Shown here piece by piece: positions 27,701-40,043 of a DNA stretch of 64,000 bases (position 1 is its first letter; each line of letters opens with the position of its first letter). The notes beneath the pieces are model-generated. The model worked only from the letters and a program-made list of their open reading frames with translations, did not search any database and was not told the DNA's origin. This DNA comes from Cheiracanthium punctorium (taxonomy: Eukaryota; Arthropoda; Arachnida; Araneae; Cheiracanthiidae): NCBI GenBank assembly GCA_038373885.1, contig JAWZYV010013008.1, positions 248,001 through 312,000 of the forward strand. Reading direction: 5' to 3'. The translations under genes and the position numbers were made by a program.

Positions 27701-29130
27701 TTTCAACACAAGCGACTTTAGGGAAAATTCATGAAATGATCGAAAATTCCGAAGCGGTAGAGATCTGCTACAAACTAATCTGTTAGAGATCTGATACAAA
27801 CTAATCGGTTAGAGATCTGCTTTTTAAGGTGAAAAACGAACTAGAAAAAATAGTTGTTTCATTTCAGAGAAGAGTAAAACCTTAAAACAGACACAAATTG
27901 TATTCCTTTTTTCAAAAAAATTAAGAAAGCATTCAATAAATTACTATTCCCTTTAGATAAGTTTTAAATTTCATTTTAAATAAGAAATAGGTGTCAGACT
28001 TCTTTATAGTACGCATTATAGCAATTATATTATAATAGTAAATAAAACCCTTGAGAGCAGCCACCCCCTCTCAGCAGCCAAATGTTCTCGGTACGGTGGG
28101 GTGGCCGCTCAGAGAGGTTTCACTGTATATGAGTTTAAACTTGTCTATTAAAAAAAAAAAAAAAAACTGATGATCACTGGTACTATTCTTTATATTAAAT
28201 TTTAATTTCTACTAGAGATGGCCAATGATTCGATGAGTCGAATCAGTGATTCGAATCTTGGTACTGAGTGGCTCAGTCTTTACACTCACTCTCTACTGAT
28301 TCGAATCTCAAGCCCTCAAGGGAAATACATTCCAAGTGCGAAGGGAAGGAAAACTTATTTTCCCTTTGCCGTTCCCAGAGATTTTCCCTTACTCTTTCAA
28401 CTCTTTTCGACTCTGAGTCGATAGATGATTTGAAACAGTAAATGAGTGGGTGTGGGTGAGTTGGTCACTGAGTTGGTGCAGCAACGAATCTTTACTGATT
28501 CAGTGTTTCGCTCTGTTTCGGTGATTGTATACTATCGTTGAGATTCGTTAGTTTTTCGAATCTTCTATCGACTCAGAGTCGAAAGGAGCCGAAAAGAGTT
28601 GAAAGGATGTTTCATTTAATTGGAGTTTTTTTTTTCGAATCTTCTATCGACTGAGAGTCGAAAGGAGTCGAAAGGATGTTTCATTTAATTGAAGTTTTTT
28701 TTTCGAATCTTTGGTGTTTCATTTCTTGGTTGGTGGTCGGATTTAAAGTTTTATCTGTCTGTGGGTGTGAAGTGGGTCGAACATCGTTTGCTTTTGGCAG
28801 GGGGCATAGGCGTTACTTCCTAAGGGCAAGAGGGGTCAATCCCCCCCCCCCCCCCGAAAAAAAATTAAGAAAATTCAAGTATCAGAGCTATTTATAATAA
28901 TGATATTTTATACAATCGGAAACATTTTGTCACCCCATCCAAATATTACATGCCAATTTACGCCAATGCTCGTGGAAGTGCGGAGGGGGGGTGTCTCAAA
29001 GTTGTTTAAACCTTTTTCCCTCGGGGGGACTCCCTCCTTCCAACTTGTCTGGCTGATTTAATATTTGTTTAAAATTTAATGAAACATCCCTTTTCTACTT
29101 TTAACTTCAATATATGTCCCCCTGCCCCCA

Positions 29131-29173
<43 letters not shown>

Positions 29174-32100
29174 AGAACGTTAAGTTTACATGGTGGAGGG
29201 TTTTCATGTGAAGGGAAATAGAATGAAATAAAGTTAGGATTGTGCTTGTCACTTTTAATGAAGGATACAGTTGCGGTATTAAGCGCTCTCACAAAAGGAC
29301 TTTGTAATAAGCAAAATAACATTTCGCTTTATTGCTGCAGATTTCGTTTAAGATATTTTTTTACCTTGTTTTTCGTTTAAGGGGAATGATTTTATTTTCT
29401 TTCATAATTCAGAGAAATACAAAATAGGGTCTAAAGCAGTGGCGTAGTTAGTGTTATTGACAGTGGCGTAGCCAGGATTTTATTTCGGGGTGGGCTGGGT
29501 ATCAAATTTAAAGATAAAGTTCAATTGTAAGCTAAGTAAAGGGTCCCATTTTTTTTTGGGGGGGGGGGGGCAGCAGCCCCTCAGTAGGACTGGGCCAAAA
29601 ATCGATAAATATCGACATATCGGTTTTACTTCAACATCAAATATCCGATATTCCCATTTTCATTTCAGTGAAATCTCGAATTCGATAAAGGTAAAAAATA
29701 CAGGCCGGTCAGGGGCGTAGCCAGAAATTTTTCATGGGGGGGGGGGGCGGTTATGACTACTGCAATTCATATATATGTATACGTGTGTGTGATAATGTAG
29801 TGAAGAATATACATTTTGTATGGCAAAAAATTCCTCATGGGGGGGGGGGGTTATGACCCCCCTAACCCCCCCTTGGCTACGCCTCTGAGGCCGGCGATAA
29901 GAAAATCCTGAGATCAATACCAGCTTGTGATGCTTTTGCTACTGCTTTCTCTCCGTTGATGACGATGCCGGATCGCGGATAAAACAGCTCCATGGTTTAT
30001 TAGTCTAATTATCATAATTAATTAACGTATATCTCGGAAACTATCCACCGGAGTGCGTTTTTATTGATTCTCGACGCCCCTAGTCTCAACACCCCACCGA
30101 TACTTAAAATTTCGAATGCTTTGACACCAAACTTAACCTTTTAATCTTACAGGCCCAGGGGGTCATACGAAGCTCCCCTGTATTTTCATTTCGGGCAGTT
30201 TAAACACTAGTTTTACTCGAGCAAGGAGAGAGAGATGCTAGCTGCCCGAGAACTCAGCGGAGAAGAAACCCGATGAATGGGTGAAGGATGTTTAAATAGT
30301 ACGGCTTTCGGCGCAGAGAGAGGGAAAATTTCTTTAGTTGTTTTATTGATTCATGATTCGAATCACTGATTCGAATCATCGAAGTAGTGAGTGAGTTGAG
30401 ATTCGAATCAGTAAAATGAGTCGAACCGCCCATCTCTAATTTCTACATATTCATTGGCATATTATGCACTTAGTGAGCTCTAGGAGTAGTTAGATATATT
30501 CCTCTTAAAATATTACAAACCCAAACTTTCTCTTGCTATTATTTTTTTAAACATTTCTAATACTTCTAATATATTTTACTCTCAACTTTATTTATGTTTA
30601 ATTTTTACTACTTACTCATCTTTTATTTATTTACTTTTAACCTCTGTTCAACATTTAACTTAACATTCTGGCAACATGTATTTTTCACTCTACAATGGGC
30701 AACAGCCTCCTGGATGAGCAATGTTTTTAGGCTTAATGCAAACTGGCCATGTTTTCTCCATTTAATTTTTTTTTTAAACTTTCACGCTTGCTTTTTAACA
30801 GGATAGCCCCCCTGTAGTTACATATTTAGCTTTCTTTGTGCTAAGTAACTGCATTGAAATCCTGTTATTTTGTTTTTTATCTTGGTAGTAAGTATTCGGT
30901 TCGTGGGGCCTGACGAGTTTAGCCGATGCTTGCTACCCATTGTTTTACTCCATCCAATTCCGCTTTCTTTTTCTGATTTACCTTTGTTTGGATTTCTATT
31001 TGCTGGATGTGTCTGCTCATTCCAGTTTTTACATACGATTTTGAATTCATTGTTTTGCTAATCTATCATTCCATGGATATTTAGAATTTTGTATTTGCCA
31101 AGCGGATGCTACATTGATTCGTAAGTTATGCCTTTTACACTATATATCTATATATATATATATACAGGGTGCCCAGTGCTAACGGTGCCCAATGACAATT
31201 TCCTAAACCATTAATGTCGTCAGAGACACATAGTTCCAGTTGCAGAGGATTACAGTCAGGCTCTATAAAAATCTATCCGGGGTCAAGTTACTAAATCCTA
31301 TATGTGTAGCATGCAGATGTGTAACACCGAGTATGCTATGCAAATTACAGGAAGAGTTTTCTACAGGGGTGCATATTTGCATTGCAGCTGAAGGAAGCTA
31401 TACTTTGAGCAAATGTTAAGCTAACAGGATTTTTAATATTATATTAAAGTTTCTAAAATGCATATATTTGTAATTTAAAATGTTTCATTTTCTAATTTAA
31501 TGTTTAATGAAGTGTTTTACTCTCTTGTTTTTGTATTTTAAGGTATTTAACACCAGTTCATTAAAAAAAACTCCTTAAAACTTTCTGTTTTCAGTATAAG
31601 CTATATTTTTATGTTAATTTATTGGATACACATACTTAAACGTTAATCTTCTTTATTGCAATCTACAATTGTGAAATAGTTGATGAAATTGCTAATAAAT
31701 ATTAAAAGGCCCAAAACCATGTACATTAATTTGTCTCAAATTCATTTTGTATACAACCCCTATTTCGCATCGCGAGAAATGCTCTAACCTTAAGCAGCTG
31801 TAACTCAGTGAATTTTGGTCATAGAACAACGAATTTTTCTTTACTGTGCATGAAATTGTAAAAGGAAAAACTTTATAACTGAGAGGTCCAGGGGACTATA
31901 CTGAAGATATATTTGAGTAGAAATAAACTTGGTTATTTATTGATTAGACACTATTTTGTTGTGCATTATTATCATTGAGCAAATTGACAACCCACTATCA
32001 TTATTTAAGATGTAACCGTGAAACATTTAGCTACACTTGTATAGTGGAGAAATATTTTATGTTGACGATTCGAACACTGGCTTAAAGAGATTATCATTCT

Positions 32101-35100
32101 CGATGCACACTCGCCAGCAAAAAAGCAAGACGAAAACGTGGTTGAATCACAATCACACGCTGTAAAAGAAATACGTCTTGTTCACTCGAAGTGAAGATAT
32201 ATTAACTGTATAATATTCAATTACACTATATAGAAAAAAACTTGATGGCAAAAAGATCAATAGGCATTCCTGTCAGTGGCGGCCCGTGGCTAAAACTGTT
32301 AGTGCAGCCGGAAGCATATGAGTCCCCCCCCCTTTCCTCCGGACAGGATTAGAAAATCTTTTGTTACTGAATTCGAAAGCTGGCAGATTAAGCCCTCACC
32401 TAGGAAAAAAAAAAGAAATTACATAAAAAATGTAAGAGTTCCTATTTTACTTCCATAAAATGGACATAAATTTCAACCAGCCGCTCTTATCCTCAAAATT
32501 GCATTAATCCGTGTCTGATTCGAACAGGGGCGTAGCCAGGGGGGGGGGGGGGATATCGGGATATATCTCCCCCTGAAATTTTTGGATTAGTGATGAAATT
32601 CCGTCTATTTATACACATATAAGTTCATATCCCCCCCCCCCCCGAAAATTTTTCCAGGTGCATATCCCCCCCGAAAAATTTTCCTGGCTACGCGCTTGGA
32701 TTCGAAGTTTCCTTAGAATTTTCTTTTGTAACGATAACTTGAGAAGAAAAGAAAACTTACTTATTTTTTATAAGTCAAATCAATCCTCCTTTCTTTTAAA
32801 CATGCAAATCCGTCAGTGATGTCCCCATAAAAAGGCGTTGTTTTAATTCAGATATCAATAATTTTAGAAGCTCTTTAAAATTTCCCATGTTTAAAGAATT
32901 TTCTCGCTCGCCATGTCCTCTAAATGCCAGTTCTTGCTTACTTAAAAACAATACTACTTTGATGGGTAATTGTCCATTCATAAGCGTCTATTCAGGCTTA
33001 CCTTCTTGATAAATTCAGCAATATAAAGTCGAGAGTTTTCTAAACATATATTCTCCTTACCTCCTCCCTCCTTCTCGTCCGAGCCAATCAGTTAATCGAG
33101 TTCTCAAGTTCAGCCGCCGTTAAAAAATCTTTCATCGGCTGTATCAGCTGCATACTCCCTATGCCGGGGAGGCTGCTTATGTAGTCGTTGTCATGGCAAC
33201 GGTGCTGCCAATTTTCTTTTCAGTGCTCTGGGCTGAACCAAAGATTTTCCCAATTGAATTGCGGGAAGATTAATGTGCTTTTTTTCTGAATGAGCGATCC
33301 AGCCACAATACGTTTTTTTGTGTTTGGTTTTTTTCGGAGATTTTTTAAATTTACAGTAGGAATTCCACAATTCTAATCTGAATTTAGGAAAATTAGTAGA
33401 ATAAATTATTTTAAAGTATGTGCTGATAATTTCAAGTGCAGCCCGGCTGTACTTGCTGTATCCCACGAGCCGCCACTGATTCCTGTATAAAACTCAAACC
33501 AGCACGATTTTATGTATAGGGTCGGGATACGTAAATCAGATGAAAATCACACCTCAATGACTTTTTCTTTACTATACTTCATAACACATTATATATAGTA
33601 CTTCACACAGTAAAATCTACAACTTATTTCTTCACTTTTCACAACCATATATACGTAAAATTCTTGGTTATTGAAAATCATAAAATATAGTTACAAAATA
33701 ATTAACAAGCTAGGTGGGCAGAGGCAGAATCCCCAAGGGGAAAGTGCTTGCCTGAACCTCCAATGCAGCTCTACTCTGGTCACTAACTTACAACTGACTG
33801 CTAACATTCAAAGATGTACAGGGATGGTATGTCACAAGGTCAAATTTTATCGTTAAGCTATTACATATGTGAGAGAGAAAAACAGAATGCAAAAGACTTT
33901 TCTAGAACATTCAATGTGTACATCTGTACATAGAGAAGCAAAAACAAAACACTGCGGTCTGGGAGCAGAGCAATATTGCAAGTTAGGCTTTTTTAAGAAT
34001 AAGTGCAAAAAGAAGATGGGAAGAAAATAAAAAAATAAAACAGACTGCAGCTGCAAGTTTGATTAGCATTGCCAAAGGCAGAAAATTGAAATGATTTAAA
34101 AGTATGTTATTGCCTTACAAATGAAATGGCTGAAAGGAAATTTGAGCCTGAGCTTTTTAATTTAAAAAGAAATTTGAGCTTTTTAAAGTTTTAAAAAGAG
34201 TTACTGTTAAAAACTTATAAATAATTAAATTTAGAATAGATTATTAGTTTAAATTTAGACAAAAGTAATTAACATTTGTATTAATAATTTTTCATAAAAA
34301 GATATGCACGCTGTGTCAACGTGACAGGGACCGTAAAAAGATTTAAATTTCGTAATTTTTATAGGTATTGATTTATTGACTTCGATTGTTTCTGACATAA
34401 TAGATTATGCAATTTAAAGCCTTTTTGTAACTGGAACTATTTGTCTCTGACTGACAGCTTAAGATATAGCCATTGGGCACCATTAGCACCTGACACCCTG
34501 TATGTATATATATATATATATATATGTTTCGAACTGTTACAATAGGATGTAATACATATAGCAATGTAGCAAGTAAACTTCTATTAAAGATACTGTCTGT
34601 TATGCATGAGTATTATATAAAACGTAATGATTACTCTATCTCTATAGGAAATAGTTATGATCTACGCAATACAATATGTACTATTAGTAATATTACCTCT
34701 TTATATACCTATGATTTTAAAGATCTATTCAACAATATTCCTCTTGACGACCTTTACAATGTAATTAATGAATTATTTGAAACTTGTGTTAACAATATTC
34801 AGCTCCCTTCCCATGTTGATGTAACATATTTCAGTTGTCTATCTAAATTTATTATCTATAATAATTTTATTCTACATAACAATAAAATATATCTACAAAA
34901 TCATGGTATACCACAAGGTGGTTCAGCATCTAGCTACCTTGCAGATCTTTACTTATATTACTATGAAAAAGAATATACTAATACACACATCATTCTTAAA
35001 CGATATATAGATGATATCTTACTTGTAAACACTACTACTAATAATAACATTATCTTCCCCATAAAATATCCATCTGCTCTGGAATTAATTAAAAATGATA

Positions 35101-38100
35101 TGCTTAACAATTCTGTTAGTTTTCTAGATCTAAGTATCTCCATCACTCCTAGAAATAGCCTTAGTTTCAATATATATGATAAGCGTAAAGATTTTAGCTT
35201 TAAAGTAAATAGCTTTACTCATTTTTCCTCCTGCTTACATAAATCTGTATTTCGCAATATCATCTATAATCACTGCTGTAGAATCAAGTTTCTATGTTCT
35301 GATGATTTCAAAGTCTCCAATTTTAAATCTCTATTTCTGTCAGCTAGACAATACAACTATCCCACTAAGTTCCTAAAATCCATTATATACAATTCTTGAA
35401 AATGATGTGTCTAATGTCTTTGTTAATTTACTGGAGGTTAGGTGGGGTTTTGGTTTTAAGGTTGTAATTGGATGGTTGGGTTGGGCAGAGGAAGTTTTTC
35501 TCTTATATAAAAAAAAAAAAGTAATATGTTTAAAAACAATTTGGATGTGTTTATGCATGCATATAAATAAAAGAAAAAAAAAAAAAAAAAAAAAAACGGG
35601 GTTCCTATATTGTGATTATTCTGTTCTAAACATTATTTTTTTCTTATTTACTAGATTAATCTTCTGTCATACAATAACTTATTATACATACTTAGTCAAT
35701 AATAATAATCATTATATTTTTTAAACAATATGTTATATTTAATTTTGCTATAATATTTATTTTATTCAATCTTTTAAATTTATTATTATTCAATATATAT
35801 TTATTATATTAATATACCTGGATATTCTTAAAATTTAATAATATTACCTATTAGTATTTGGCAACTCCTAAACTTTCTTCTTTCCACTTTTACACATTTA
35901 TTTAGTGGCAACACCATTTTTCACTTTTTACAATTCTTAGCATTGGCAACACATATCAACTGTTCAAAATAAATTTCCATGTGCTCAAGGTATGGTATGT
36001 AAAATGATCTTTCTAATTTTTGTTATCTTTTTGATTTCTTCTTTCCTTTATATAGTAGGGTAGGGCCCAGATGTGTGGAGTTAATATCTCTTCTGATATG
36101 CCACACAACCGAAACCCTACTATTTGGTTTACTGTAAATTATAATCCACTGTTTGTGGTCCCTGAAGATGGTGACAGTGGTTATAATTTCCGTTCCATTA
36201 TACTATCACAATAATTCTTGCACTTTATTTGGATTCAAAATCTGGTTTCTAATTCTTGATAATAGCTGTTACTTTTATGCGAGATATGTCTTATTTGTAG
36301 TATGTTTTGTGTTTTACTTGTTAGTTATATTCTATTCTGTTTGTCATAGCTGCAATTGCGCGTTACAAATAAGATATCTTCTAAATAATTAATTATGGAT
36401 GTTTGATCTGACTTTATATGCCATTTTTGCATTGCTAATAATTTTATAAATCTTCCTACAAGCTATATTTTGCTGCAAGTGCGCATTTATAGTTATGTAA
36501 TTTTCCTAGTTACTACCTTCAGTTACTCCTTTTCAATCAGCATCTATGATTTATCTATATTCATTTTGAATACTTTGTAAAATACAGCTATCTATATAGA
36601 CTATCTCCTTTCTATTTTTATTTTAATTTCCCAACATTTTCATTTATAATGTTCAAACTACTTCTGCCTAGTGCTATGGTGTTGCTGCTGCTGCTGTTTT
36701 TATTTAATCAGTGTAAAAAACAACATCTTTTTTCTGTATATTTGGATTACTTAATTAGTTACAATTATCTACAATTTGTACAGTTGCTAACTACTTTACT
36801 TTGCTTGCGATGCTTTTATTATAATGTGCTGCCCTCTATTGGCAATCTTGCGAGTTATTTCCACTCTTGGTAACCACACAGCGACGTTTTTAAATATAAA
36901 AATAATATAGTACATAGACATTGATGTAATGTACAGCTAATAAGCCATCTTTATTAGAAGACCTTAATACTTATTAAGTTACTCATTTTATTCTAGTTTC
37001 TGCTAGTAATTTTTTGCTCTTATTTTACTCAAGTTACTCTTCGCTGTATTTTATTTATTTTTTAAATTCATATTTCTACTTATTGTCATGTGTATGTAAT
37101 TTTCTATTTTTCATTTTGTAAACATTTTATTCTACTCCAGACTTTCATACAATTTACTTTTATGTGTTTGTTTACTTTTATAAGAAATTATTGCTAGCTT
37201 TGTTTTGTCACTTAAAATTTAGTATGTACCCCTCACTTTTTTATGAATGGTAGATTATAATAATTTAGCGCCTGGCAAACAAGGAAATAATATTTTTCCT
37301 TATGCTCGGTACAAGAAAATTAATGATGATAAGGATTATCTTGGATCGAAAGCCTGCGACTTATCATCACCTACTAATATACATCAATTGCCTACTCTTA
37401 AATTTATAAAATGCACATCTTCTCGCTGTAAAACTTGTCCTTTAGCTGATACTACAAATATTTGTAATAGTCGGTCTAATTTAAGCACGTTTTGCAAAGT
37501 ATACAACTGTATCTATATGTTAACCTGTAATCAATGTAAAATAGCTTATATTGGCCAAACTAGTAATCCTTTACACCTTCGTATTAATCTACATCGAAAT
37601 CATGTTAAGAACTATCCTAGTAATCTTTCTGGTAATAACTTTGAGTATGAACATTTTCATATGCATGGGTTCAATAATATTAATATCACTATTCTATCTA
37701 TAAAGAAGAACCATAATGAACGTTTATTTTTAGAAAACTACTTCATCCAATTTCATAATACTAGTTATCCGTATGGTCTAAACCAATTAGTACATAATAA
37801 ACAATTAATATATTATACTAGCACTACTAACATAAATAAATATTCTCCAATCTATAATACTTTAAATTTGTCTATATATAATAAAACAATTAGAATTTCT
37901 CGAGGTAAACGTAAAAAGTGTAATAGTCCTAAGTATTCTAATAGTTATATAAAATCTGCTATTTTAAAATTATATAATTACTATACCAGTACTTATAATT
38001 GGATTAATATACGTACTTTCATTTACTCCATTAAAAAGAAACTTTTAGTTAAGTATTTTTCTATTTTTTCAAATCTTAACATTTCTGGACATTTTTCTCA

Positions 38101-40004
38101 CCTATTCTTCGATCTCATTGTTGCACGAGCCACTGCACTTACCGTAAACCTAACCAATAAAAGTAATAATACACCTTCTAATTCTAACTTATTAATTACT
38201 TTCACAAATCCTGCATTCAATAACTTAAACTTCAATACAATATTTTCTAATAATAACACTTACTTTCCCATCAAAAATGTCATTATTAAAAAGTCCTTTA
38301 AATATCCCCTACCCTTTGGTAGGAAACTATTTAACTATAACTCCTTTTCAAAAACATATAACCCTTCTGATACACCACCCTGTATATGCAATGATAATCA
38401 CTATAGGAACTTCATTAATAGGGATTATGGACACATCATTACTGGAGATCTAGCTATCGTAAAAGATATTAGGCTAAAAAAACTCATGCAGAAGGGCTCT
38501 AAACACCGTATTCCTTCAAAACACTCTCTTAGTGGCATTGTAACACAATTCACATATGATTTAGATTTTTACATATATAATACTGCCTTAAAATACAGCA
38601 CTCCTATTGAAGCCTTCACTACCTGGAAAGTAAAAGTACTTTCATTCTTTAAGCAAAATATTGCTAAATATGTAAAATATAGTTCTCCTGTCAATAGTCA
38701 ATTTCATACACAAATAGACTTTATAAAACAGTATTTCATAATTACTTATGTAGATAAATCATCCAATAACTATGCCTTTATTTGTAAACAGTTATATCAT
38801 AGCTTCTTAGCCTCTACAATTGTAAATAACAGTATCTATTCCTCTACTAATTTGTCTACTGTAGTTTGTAACAAAAAAATTCTGGCTTTTTATAAACTTC
38901 TCAACCTACAACATAATAATCTACACTATCCTTATATTGTACTAATCCCTAAATTTCATAAATCGCCTTTAACGTTTCGAACTGTTACAATAGGATGTAA
39001 TACATATTGCAATGTAGCAAGTAAACTTCTATTAAAGATACTGTCTGTTATGCATGAGTATTATATAAAACGTAATGATTACTCTATCTCCATAGGAAAT
39101 AGTTATGATCTACGCAATACAATATGTACTATTAGTAATATTACCTCTTTATATACCTATGATTTTAAAGATCTATTCAACAATATTCCTCTTGACGACC
39201 TTTACAATGTAATTAATGAATTATTTGAAACTTGTGTTAACAATATTCAGCTCCCTTCCCATGTTGATGTAACATACTTCAGTTGTCTATCTAAATTTAT
39301 TATCTATAATAATTTTATTCTACATAACAATAAAATATATCTACAAAATCATGGTATACCACAAGGTGGTTCAGCATCTAGCTACCTTGCAGATCTTTAC
39401 TTATATTACTATGAAAAAGAATATACTAATACACACATCATTCTTAAACGATATATAGATATCTTACTTGTAAACACTACTACTAATAATAACATTATCT
39501 TCCCCATAAAATATCCATCTGCTCTGGAATTAATTAAAAATGATATGCTTAACAATTCTGTTAGTTTTCTAGATCTAAGTATCTCCATCACTCCTAGAAA
39601 TAGCCTTAGTTTCAATATATATGATAAGCGTAAAGATTTTAGCTTTAAAGTAAATAGCTTTACTCATTTTTCCTCCTGCTTACATAAATCTGTATTTCGC
39701 AATATCATCTATAATCACTGCTGTAGAATCAAGTTTCTATGTTCTGATGATTTCAAAGTCTCCAATTTTAAATCTCTATTTCTGTCAGCTAGACAATACA
39801 ACTATCCCACTAAGTTCCTAAAATCCATTATATACAATTCTTGAAAATGATGTGTCTAATGTCTTTGTTAATTTACTGGAGGTTGGGTGGGGTTTTGGTT
39901 TTAAGGTTGTAATTGGATGGTTGGGTTGGGCGGAGGAAGTTTTTCTCTTATATAAAAAAAAAAAAAAGTAATATGTTTAAAAACAATTTGGATGTGTTTA
40001 TGCA

Positions 40005-40043
<39 letters not shown>

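Larger units (their letters stand above)
31165..34500. mobile_element. Mariner-like inverted-repeat element, 3.3 kb with nested insertions
   Basis: Left CAGGGTGCCCAGTGCTAACG and right, inverted, CAGGGTGTCAGGTGCTAATG lie next to TA repeats at both sides. The ends continue to pair for about 70 bp (GTGCCCAATG, CAGAGACA, AGTTCCAG). No transposase is visible. A 1.2 kb hAT element at 32274-33478 was inserted later. Confidence 0.82.

Noticed and set aside
29134..29322. Minus-strand frame ending in poly-phenylalanine
   Set aside because: It is produced by the poly-A tract at 29137-29172.
36163..36200. Hammerhead ribozyme in the Naiad 3' region, based on CTGAAGA
   Set aside because: No GAAA box with proper stems follows, and Naiads are reported to lack canonical hammerheads.
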